NCBI GenBank assembly: GCA_018457135.1
Contig: JAGGDU010000205.1
Coordinates: 8,085 to 72,084, forward strand
DNA: 64,000 bases
Source: Trichodesmium erythraeum GBRTRLIN201
Lineage (GTDB): Bacteria > Cyanobacteriota > Cyanobacteriia > Cyanobacteriales > Microcoleaceae
Reading direction: 5' to 3'
Both the position numbers and the translations under genes were made by a program. Below, piece by piece: positions 20,460-28,983 of this stretch. The notes below the pieces were generated by a model. The model saw only the letters and a program-made list of their open reading frames with translations. It made no database searches and was not told where the DNA came from. Position 1 is the stretch's first letter. Every line of letters begins with the position of its first letter.

Positions 20460-21618
20460 CACTTGATGCCCCTGCTCCGGAACCTGAACGATTTCGTAAT
20501 TCCCAGGCAAGTTCGAGTAATTTATACCACTTTTTCTTAACCTGGTTGATTTTACGACCTAAAGTTTTCGCGATCACATCATCGGAAATACCTTGTTGTT
20601 TTAATTTTAGCAAATTTTTTTGCTCTGAATCAATTTTGTGATGCAAGGCTTCCCACTCCGTAGGAGTTAAGCCTAAATTTTGTTCTAAATCTGCTTCTAA
20701 CCATTGATGAACCAGTTCCCAACGATGTCCCATAGCAAATTTGAGCAAATGGTATTTAAAGCGTTGCTGTAAATAATCCCTTTCTCGGGGAGTTAGACCT
20801 AAGATAGATTCTATTTCTCCAGTTGATAAATCTTGTAAACGCAATGCAAAGTAATCTGCACAGTCTTTCTGTTCACGTTCCTCTAGATAGGCCATTAGTT
20901 CTTCAATCACAACCTGACGCAAAGAAGCAATATTATTACCTGGGTCTTGTGCAACCATTGCTTCTCGAACTTCTTGGATAGATCTATCGTTCCAAGTCTT
21001 ATCTGAGTCAGTAGTTGTTCCTTCTGCTGCTTGGTCAATATCTACAAATGTTTCCTTTGGTTGTTGTTGGGAAAATGTTTGTGCCCGTAAAATAATCAAT
21101 TGTTGACTACGACCACCAGATAAAGGTATACGTCTCTTTCCATAACGTTCGGTAAAGGCCATATACTCTGCAAGTTCTAACAAAGTACGGGGACGATAAG
21201 TTGCTGGTAGTTCACTTTCTCGCCGAAAAGCATTCAAAGTTTCCAGGTAAAATTGTTGTAAAAAATCTTCTATCAGATTTAATTTGGCCTGATAACTTGA
21301 TTGTATTTGGGCAGGAGTGATATATCTATAAATAATAGCGCTGAAGGTGCTATGTAATTCTATTCTTCCTTCTTGAGAACGAAGCTGGTAGTAATGTATA
21401 CATCGTTTCAAGCGATGTAGAGCTAAATTTTTAGCCCATTTACCCACTTCTCCCGAAGCTTGAATTCTTTTACTTTCTGTGCAAATCCTATCTACTTCGT
21501 GTGTAATACGTTCTGCCACCTCTCGGCAATTTTGCCTTGACCCACGAGTAGACTGCTGAAATTCATCTAGGAGTAGCTTTAAGATTTCTTCGCCAACTTG
21601 GCAGATTTCCCCCATCAT
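20452..21618 (-). CDS. hetZ: HetZ, early regulator of cell differentiation
   Basis: The 388-residue protein matches HetZ along its length: EVDRICTESKRIQASGEV, LHRLKRCIHYYQLRS, ELHSTFSAIIYRYI, LNLIEDFLQQFYLETLNAF, FTERYGKRRIPLSGGRSQ and ILRAQTFSQQQP. Its C-terminus carries an HTH-like segment (ISDDVIAKTLGRKINQVKKKW). In Anabaena HetZ acts with HetR at the start of heterocyst differentiation. It is also present in filamentous strains that do not form heterocysts, where its role is unclear. The gene is the first of a coupled hetZ-patU unit. A divergent gene starts 94 bp upstream, and that short gap must contain the promoters of both. Confidence 0.95.
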   Translation of the reverse strand: MMGEICQVGEEILKLLLDEFQQSTRGSRQNCREVAERITHEVDRICTESKRIQASGEVGKWAKNLALHRLKRCIHYYQLRSQEGRIELHSTFSAIIYRYITPAQIQSSYQAKLNLIEDFLQQFYLETLNAFRRESELPATYRPRTLLELAEYMAFTERYGKRRIPLSGGRSQQLIILRAQTFSQQQPKETFVDIDQAAEGTTTDSDKTWNDRSIQEVREAMVAQDPGNNIASLRQVVIEELMAYLEEREQKDCADYFALRLQDLSTGEIESILGLTPRERDYLQQRFKYHLLKFAMGHRWELVHQWLEADLEQNLGLTPTEWEALHHKIDSEQKNLLKLKQQGISDDVIAKTLGRKINQVKKKWYKLLELAWELRNRSGSGAGASSDE

Positions 21619-21712
21619 TGTATTAATAATTAACTACTAATAAACTTTATAAGTCATCACAAATACACCTAACTTTTTAGATAATTTATGAGAATATGAA
21701 AAACACTAAATT
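21619..21712. promoter_or_regulatory. Divergent promoter region of hetZ
   Basis: Ninety-four bases separate the hetZ start (minus) from the conserved small gene (plus), so control of both is packed here. In Anabaena a HetR-binding palindrome lies upstream of hetZ. I see no clear G+C-rich palindrome of that kind in this A+T-rich gap. Confidence 0.5.
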
Positions 21713-22192
21713 ATGTACTTAGAGCAACAAATACAAACACTTATTAAAAATGCACCCCAAGATGGTAATACACCACAAATTGTTGAGGCTATTACACCTG
21801 CTTTAAAACTGTTAGCTCAACAACTCCAGCACTTGCAATACTATATTTTGCAAACTTTGTCGCAAAATTGGGTTTTAACTACTTTAGGTCATCGCAGTAA
21901 ATTGGATTTAGAAAAACGCGTTATTTATGCTTTTCCTACACTGAAAGATGCCTCATCATCTATTTCGGAAGATAATGTTGTAGCGACACCTATGCCAGTT
22001 ATTCATATACTTTTTCAAATGATAGCAATTCAACCTTTAGACAGCCTTATTTTCTTTGAAAAACCTGGTGATTTAACAGTAGCTACGGAAGTTAAAAGAG
22101 AGGATGTCCAGAAAATGATAAGTATATATCTCAGACAGTATCAGGCATCCTCTAGTTCCAATCCTAGTAAAATTCCTCCAGACATTGCTTAA
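21713..22192 (+). CDS. Conserved cyanobacterial protein next to hetZ
   Basis: The 159-residue protein is soluble-looking. It has an N-terminal helical part (LEQQIQTLIKNAP, LLAQQLQHLQYYILQT) and a beta-rich middle (NWVLTTLGHRSK, RVIYAFPTLKDA). A polar, serine-rich tail ends it. I recognise it only as the kind of short conserved gene found divergent to hetZ in filamentous cyanobacteria. No function can be assigned. Linkage suggests, but does not show, a part in the same regulatory circuit. Confidence 0.7.
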   Translation: MYLEQQIQTLIKNAPQDGNTPQIVEAITPALKLLAQQLQHLQYYILQTLSQNWVLTTLGHRSKLDLEKRVIYAFPTLKDASSSISEDNVVATPMPVIHILFQMIAIQPLDSLIFFEKPGDLTVATEVKREDVQKMISIYLRQYQASSSSNPSKIPPDIA

Positions 22193-22402
22193 GATATTGA
22201 AATATTTTCCCACTCTGGATTTTGTATTATTAAAAATTCAATTACCTCAAGCAAATATATAAAAATTATAATTGGAAACGATAATTTAAAATCGGCTCAA
22301 AAAAACCCTAGTTAGTATCAATATAAATATTGTTTGTTAGCCATACACTAATTAATAGTATTCGTTCATTATTACTAACTAATTATTGGACAATAGTAAA
22401 AG

Positions 22403-23374
22403 CTAAGACAGGCGACTTAAAACATAGTCAGTAAGATTAATTAGAGCTTGACGAGAATCACAATCTGGTAAAGATTGTAAATGTTCAACAGCCATTTTGG
22501 CATATTTAGTAGCCAACTCTTGAGACCTTTTAATACCTCGGCTATTTTTAATCAATTGAATAGCTTCTTCTAAATCGCTATCTTGGGCTAATTCTCTTTC
22601 CAGTAGTTTTTCTAATGCAGGCTTTTCTTCCAAAGCATATAATGTGGGTGCTGTCAAGTTGCCACTTTTGAGGTCTGAACAAGCAGGTTTTCCCAGAGAT
22701 TCTGTAGCACTGGTAAAGTCTAGTATATCGTCCACTATCTGGAATGCTAAACCTATATATCTTCCATAGTAGTACATATCTTGGACTATTTCTGGTGGGA
22801 CATCACTAATAATAGCTGCAGCTTTAGAACTATTAGCAATTAGAGAAGATGTCTTGTAATAGCTCTTTTCTAGATAAGCTTCTATGGATAAATCAGTATT
22901 AAATCTATGTAGTCCTTGCTGAATTTCTCCTTCGGCAAGATCCATAATTACTTTTGAAAGAAGTTTCACAACTTCTAGATTATCCAGGTTGGCCAAGTAC
23001 CAAGATGATTGAGCAAATAGAAAATCTCCAGCTAGTACCGCAATACGATTAGTAAATAAACTGTGAACGGTAGGGACGCCTCGACGGATTTCTGATTCGT
23101 CTACTATGTCATCGTGAACTAAGCTAGCAGTGTGGATCATTTCTGTAATTTCTGCTAAACGACGATGTTTAGGAGTAATTTCTTGCGTTAGCATGGTAGT
23201 CCGTGAAATTAATAGGACAATAGCTGGTCTTATCCGCTTTCCCTTGACGCGGAATAGGTGTTCTGCCGCCGCGTACAATATAGGGTGACGGGCACCTACC
23301 AATTGTTTTAAGTTATTCGTTAGCAGTTGAAGGTCTGCTTCTACTGGAGAGAATAGGAGAGTGGAAGTGGTCAT
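22403..23374 (-). CDS. sds: Solanesyl/polyprenyl diphosphate synthase
   Basis: This trans-prenyltransferase elongates allylic diphosphates with isopentenyl diphosphate. In cyanobacteria this clade makes the nonaprenyl side chain of plastoquinone. At 323 residues it carries the first aspartate-rich motif HDDIVDESEIRRG, the second motif VDDILDFT, and the flanking segments GKRIRPAIVLL, VLAGDFLFAQSSWYLA and SLGKPACSDLKSGNLTAPTLYAL. Distinction from geranylgeranyl diphosphate synthase rests on overall similarity to the cyanobacterial solanesyl type, so exact chain length is inference. It stands alone on the minus strand, with a long gene-poor region upstream. Confidence 0.9.
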   Translation of the reverse strand: MTTSTLLFSPVEADLQLLTNNLKQLVGARHPILYAAAEHLFRVKGKRIRPAIVLLISRTTMLTQEITPKHRRLAEITEMIHTASLVHDDIVDESEIRRGVPTVHSLFTNRIAVLAGDFLFAQSSWYLANLDNLEVVKLLSKVIMDLAEGEIQQGLHRFNTDLSIEAYLEKSYYKTSSLIANSSKAAAIISDVPPEIVQDMYYYGRYIGLAFQIVDDILDFTSATESLGKPACSDLKSGNLTAPTLYALEEKPALEKLLERELAQDSDLEEAIQLIKNSRGIKRSQELATKYAKMAVEHLQSLPDCDSRQALINLTDYVLSRLS

Positions 23375-23445
23375 GGATTAACCAATCAAGCTACAAGTTA
23401 ACAAAATTTTACAAATTATATTCCTATTCTAAGCTAAGCATCCTT

Positions 23446-23610
23446 GATATAGGAAAGTTAAAAATCTTGATTCTAAAATAAAATATTTTCAAAAAAATAA
23501 GCCATATTATAAGTCAATGCCATTAGAAGTAGTAGATTGTATCTAATTATTAAGAAGTTATCAAAATACTCTGTACAAATAGCACTAATTGTGTTGGGTT
23601 AATATTAGTC
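23446..23610. repeat. Diverged duplicated segment, copy 1
   Basis: The string GATATAGGAAAGTT followed by AAATCTTGAT (23446-23471), and later ATTGTATCTAA...TACAAATAGCA (23536-23590), recur at 25521-25545 and 25726-25775 with roughly three-quarters identity. The two copies flank the IS630 relic. They may be remains of a second copy of another element; exact limits are uncertain. Confidence 0.5.
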
Positions 23611-24129
23611 CTCTTTCCGGGAATGGCGTTAAAAATTAACCAGTTTTTAGTTGCAAAGGTTAGTAATATTATTTTTTTCTGACCTCCCTTTGGATCAAAG
23701 CTTTTTGAGTGGCTCAATAAGTATATTAATTTATACAATTAAACATTAATGCAGGATGGTAGAAATAACTAATCAGTAACAAAATCTTTAAAGGTTGACC
23801 CATCAAGACTTTTAACTTTTTACTAACCGTTTCTCTAGTTCTCAAATCTAAAATTTAATAAATTATCTCAAATTTAGTATAAGAAAAAAGTTCAGATATG
23901 TAAGCAAAAATTTATCAATACAAAACAACTGATTTTAAATATAAACAACGAGTTTATTAGGATTTGAGTGAGTAAATTGGGAATTTTTAGCTAACTTCAT
24001 TAGACATTTCCAAAAATTGGCAAAGTCTTTCTGTCGATTTATTTGAGTTTCGTGATAATTTTCCAACTTTTTTAAATCATTGTACCCTATTATACAGCGG
24101 TTTTTATCTGAATAAACTATTTTTCTAAA

Positions 24130-24990
24130 AATTTATGCTACGATTTTAGTAATTTGAGCGATCGCTTCTTATATAATTCAATATAATTGTTCCTGAAGAA
24201 AGAGCTTGATGAAGGCAGAGAAACTCTTTGAATTTTGACTAACATAGTTTAGTTCGATGGATCAAAAATCAGGTGAGTACCCAGGGTGTGAACATTAACT
24301 TGGCTCCTGTTAAAGAAATTAACCCTTGAATTATAGAACCTTTGTATAAACTTAAATTATCTATTAGTACCATTACCCTGGGCCTAAGTAGAGTTACTAA
24401 AATCTACTTTATATATGCTTCAAATACATTTTTATTTGTACTACCAATTACTGTCATTTATTTATAGGGGTATTGCTAACTAGTCTCTCTTCTATCTTCC
24501 CTCGATCATAAAGACCAGTGATTCGTTCTTAACTCCTAATTCGTCAACAAAAACCAAATTATTTATATCTACATAAATCTAGCCAGCTATTTTCGATACA
24601 CAAGTGCATTGCATGTTTAATATCTTCTTTGTGTTGGTCAACAAGCATAAAGACTTTTTTTCTACTTATATTGACTTTTTTTGATTCGATACATCGTTGA
24701 TACACTCACTTTCACTCTAGTTCTAATTTATAAAGATTCACATAATTTACAAAGTAAAATATAAGGTTTTTGTTCGATTTGCTGCTGAATTAAAGAATTA
24801 ACATGGCCATCCATTTGAATCTTTGGTATTTCTCTATGTTGCTTTGGATTCACAGTTCAATTGGGTTATATAATGCCGTAATAAATCAAAGACAAAAGCC
24901 AAACTAACTTGAAATCTTTGCACTATGTGACGTTGAGAACCTTCTTAATTTTGAATTTGCTCATATCACACGAATATAGATGGGAGAATG
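24130..24990 (-). pseudogene. IS630-family transposase relic
   Basis: Read on the minus strand in shifting frames, this region gives an IS630 transposase in correct order. The N-terminal HTH part is EGSQRHIVQRFQVSLAFVFD (near 24940), followed by IQQQIEQKPYILLCKLCES (near 24780) and VKVSVSTMYR (near 24695). Then come LVFVDELGVKNESLV (near 24530, first catalytic Asp), MTVIGSTNKNVFEAYIK (near 24445), VMVLIDNLSLYKG (near 24370, second Asp) and a C-terminal remnant near 24180. Many stops and frameshifts make it inactive. Confidence 0.8.
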
Positions 24991-25118
24991 AGTATGTTTT
25001 GGCCATTTTTTTTGTTCGGTGATCGCTCTAGATAGCTATTTTTTCTTTAATTACCAGAACTTACACAAAGACACTATGTATATTGCATGATCAAAAAGGC
25101 ACAATATTTAAACTCTGT

Positions 25119-25153
25119 TTTGGGCGATCGCTCTTCCATTCCGATCGCCCAAA
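25119..25153. repeat. 12-bp inverted repeat built on HIP1
   Basis: TTTGGGCGATCG and CGATCGCCCAAA face each other across an 11-bp spacer. Both arms contain the GCGATCG core of HIP1. Other HIP1 sites in the window are single. It is not followed by a T-tract and no gene ends nearby, so termination is unlikely. Confidence 0.8.
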
Positions 25154-26970
25154 TATTAATAAAAAACTCCAGTTAAGTCCATAAGCAAAGTTAATTAAAT
25201 ATTCTGTTTTGTGTTTGATCAAGAGCCAGTATTTTTATGATCTTTTAAAGTCAGCTTTTTCAGTATTCAGTTCTATCCTAATTTAATCCATTTTATCTTT
25301 TTCCAAAAAGTTAATTATCATTTAAGAAATAATTAAATTAGAATTTTTTAAGAATTAATTTTACACTTTCTTCTGGTTGTGTTGCACAGCGGATCCCCAT
25401 GGTGAAAAATGACAGTTGAGTACTCTACATATAGCCTAATTGCTTAAGTCCTGATGATTTTTTTGTTGAGTATGATGTATAGCCATACTTGAGAAAATTG
25501 GTATCAACTAACTATCTTTAGATATAGGAAAGTTGGAAATCTTGATGGTCACATGAAATTGTTTTTTAAAAAACAAACAAATAAGACTTGCTCATTCTAT
25601 AAGGAAACACGGTTTATTGTCTTGATTATTTTATTGTTTTATTCGTTCTCATCTGAATTTAGATCAACTCAGTTTTTACTTAAGCGGTAACAAAAATATA
25701 GGTTGATGTTAGTATTATTAGTAGTAAATTGTATCTAACTGTTAAGCTAATCTCAAAATAATCTATACAAATAGCATTAACTGTGCTATAATTTTAATTA
25801 ATCCAAAATAGCAATTTCATTTGATTCACGTCAAAAACTTAGTTGCTTTTAGGTAAAAGATATGTGTGGAAGAGGCAACAGGAAAGAAGGTTTGCCTCAT
25901 GTTCTTACAGTTAATAAATAACTTACTCTTATTTGATATATCATTTGAAAATGTTATAGCTTTAATAAATCAAGATAGAAAAAAGATACTGATTGAACCT
26001 TGAATTAAAAAAAAGTAAATAGGTTTTTCAGTCTCTAATAGTGAGAACTTAGTCATTATTGTGAAAAGTATTTAAGAACCTCTGAAATGAATACATAGAA
26101 TTTAGGAATGATAATGATTTTGTTAAAATTTGATGTTTAATCGTATGAATCAGCTATTAAGTTGTATGATTATAAGTAAATCAGTTAAATACTGCATGAT
26201 ATGAACGAGATATATATGCAGACAACTTAAATTATTAACCATTTGAATTGGCTATTTTAACAACAACTAGTTCAAGTTAAAGTTTTGTACAGTAATAATT
26301 TTGCAGTTTTGGTAAAATTTACAATACGATACGTCGTTTAAATTATTAACAACTTAATAGCAGAAGTAGATTTAAATTACCTTCCCAAGCACTGAGAATA
26401 TTCAGTATGAAAACTTTTGATCAGGCTAGTATATTTAGATTAATATCTAATCAAAACCAGGAAGATATTTGCTATTAACAACTATTAAATTAATATTGAT
26501 TAATAGCTTTGAATCATAAATCTATCTAAAAAAAAATACTTAATTTTGCAGGTATTTTTTATCAAATCAAGTAATATTTATTAGGGCAAAATCTAGTAAT
26601 CCAGGGCGACATTTATTTAAATGCCTCCATCTTTAATAATATTTTTTTTAGTAGTAATAGGTAATTGCTGATAGCTTAATATATCAATTACAGAGACTAC
26701 TCAAGTAGAGTATAACTCAACAAAACTTCAAAAAATACATAACATTGTAGAAATAAATAAAAAAAAATCTACAAGCTTTAACTGATATTTAGCAACAAAA
26801 CATGTAAGTAAAACATAAGAGTTAAAAAAATTATCAACAAATTTATTTGACTCTAAAAATTAAGTAAAAATAACTTCTGTATTTAGAATTAATTTAATTA
26901 ATATCTAACATAAGTTATATTAGTTACTTCTTTATTTAAAGCAAAACGCTCCTCACAATTTGGTAAAACT

Positions 26971-27093
26971 ATGAACTACAATCATACTCCTGTAATAATT
27001 CCTATTCTGGCAACTGGTTATATATTTACCGTGTATTTACTTTTAGTATTAGCTCAACGAGCTGAAAAAATTACAAGAAATAAAACTTGGTAA
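26971..27093 (+). CDS. Possible 40-residue single-span membrane protein
   Basis: The short frame reads MNYNHTPVIIPILATG, then a hydrophobic segment (YIFTVYLLLVLAQ), then a basic tail (RAEKITRNKTW) and TAA. One membrane span with a positively charged, Trp-terminated tail is the layout of small thylakoid subunits. I do not recognise it as any named photosystem, cytochrome b6f or NDH-1 subunit. A G-poor upstream region gives no strong ribosome binding site. Its clean transmembrane pattern in an otherwise decayed region argues for a real gene. Confidence 0.45.
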   Translation: MNYNHTPVIIPILATGYIFTVYLLLVLAQRAEKITRNKTW

Positions 27094-28339
27094 GAAGATA
27101 TTGTCAATTCCCATACTAATTTGCATTATATAACACAGCAGATATTGATAGATATGTATTAATAAATTATCAACTTATCTGCTTTAAAATTGTATGGCTA
27201 AATATAGCTAACCTTAAAAATGAATATCAATAATTAATCATATCGACTTTTTTTGATGATATCTTTTTTTTTGATGATATCTTTGTAGTTGAATTAATCG
27301 TTCAATAACTAATCTTTTTTGTATTTATACTGTGATCATAGCACGACCTTTATTTTTTAGATATCTATTCCATAGAATAATTCATTACCCTTAATTTAAA
27401 AATTAATAAAACAAAATGTTTAATTATATAGTTATACATTTATATAATTGATTTAAACATTCCATTAGCAATATTCTCTTTCACTGAATAGCAGACCAAT
27501 TCAATATATAATGAAAAAAAGACATTCCTTAGATATTGTAAATAAGGAATAATTAATAATAATAATAATAAATAAGTGCTTTATCATACCATAAAAAATA
27601 TATAGAAAGTCAATGAAAATTCAATTAACTAATAATGTTAACTACCTAAACAAAATTAACTGTATATTCAGTTTCAAAATTGGTAATAATTTTTTTCACA
27701 GCTTCCAGGAGATTAGAGTAGATATAATAAGCCTTAGTTTCTAACCATTAATATTTATAAAATTCTAAAAAAATTTCTATTATATTTAAGTGGTGCAAGG
27801 AAGTCTGTACAAAAAGAGGCTTTAAGCAAGGCAATAAGTATACTTCCTGACTACAAAAAAGAAGGTAGTGCAGAGCACGAGGTCTGGGATGAGTTAGTTA
27901 GTTGTCCCACTCCAGGGTGTGCCGCTCATCCTATCCTTTTTACCGCTGTATTGTCTTTACGAGTATAGATCTAAATCCAATTGAAGTAAGCGTGAGCCAA
28001 CCTAAACGTTAGCTGCATGACAATTTGTCAGTTCGCTCTTTATGCTGGGTTTGGTATTGACCAATGATGTACTTTAATTCTGGGGGGTATGAACGAGTCT
28101 TACCCTATCCAATTACCTGTATCCCATTGTTTACAGCTAGTTTTTCCTTATGTATTGAAATGAAAATTAATTTTAATAAACTAGTCAATATATTTATTTA
28201 TTCACTTCACTTAAAATTAATCCGCTGGATGAAGCTTGAAGCATGACTATCAAACAGTTATCTTCTGCCAATTTATTCATGTGACAATGTTTTTGTTTTT
28301 TTGAACAAATGACTACAATTCATTACTGGTAACCTGTGA

Positions 28340-28660
28340 GGTTTTAAGATTTTTTACATGGCCAGTCTTGACATTTGTCTTTTTTTAGAGCGCGCCTTGA
28401 CTAAACTGACTGCTGTATTATAAACCAGATTCACTTTTCGACGAATTCCTCTTAAACTACTACCTTCAACATGAGCCTCTAAAACCATGGGATTTTCTCA
28501 TGACCAATTTTTCGCCGATAATAGAGAGTGTTAAAGTATCGGTGAAAGTTTGTAGACATTCAGGACAATAATATCGTTGAGAAAATTACTAGTCTTTCCA
28601 TGTTTATAAGTTTTCTGATGGCAACACAGAAGGCAATTCTAGAATAATTAAGAGTATTTA
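28340..28660 (-). pseudogene. IS1-type transposase relic (N-terminal part)
   Basis: On the minus strand the fragments YYCPECLQTFTDTLTLSIIGEK and VEGSSLRGIRRKVNLVYNTAVS appear in different frames. They resemble the zinc-ribbon and helix-turn-helix part of IS1-like transposases. The downstream catalytic domain is absent. Boundaries are approximate. Confidence 0.65.
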
Positions 28661-28983
28661 GGGATAATAATAATCTTATCATTCTCACAATTTCTTGATG
28701 CATTACCAAAAATAATTTTAGGCGATTATAAACTTTGTATTATCAAGCTAAGGCTAGTTGAAAATTATACTATTTTCTTCTATATTCTAGCTATAGGTTA
28801 AATGGATAAAATCACTATCTACTAATTGATTTAGCTAGTTTATTATTGGCTAAAATTCGGGTTTCATAGAGATTTACTAGAGTTAAATTATCAGTTTTCT
28901 AGTATATTAGACTCTTATTTTTTAGTAATAGTGAATGATCTTAATCAAAAACTAATATTCCCTCAGTTTCTACCAATAAAATT

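Larger units (their letters stand above)
23375..28983. other. 5.6-kb gene-poor region with decayed insertion sequences
   Basis: No intact gene longer than about 60 codons is supported here. Contents in order: a diverged duplicated segment (about 23446-23610 and 25521-25795), an IS630-type transposase relic (24130-24990), a 12-bp HIP1-containing inverted repeat (25119-25153), a possible 40-residue membrane protein (26971-27093), and an IS1-type transposase relic (28340-28660). The rest is A+T-rich sequence in which I recognise nothing. Confidence 0.6.

Noticed and set aside
23550-23738. Minus-strand frame with LIFNAIPGKRTNINPTQLV
   Set aside because: It may be a transposon relic because a diverged copy of part of it occurs near 25730, but the family could not be identified, so it is mentioned only as a duplicated segment.
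28064-28246. Open frame of 60 codons
   Set aside because: No recognisable domain, and it sits in decayed sequence.
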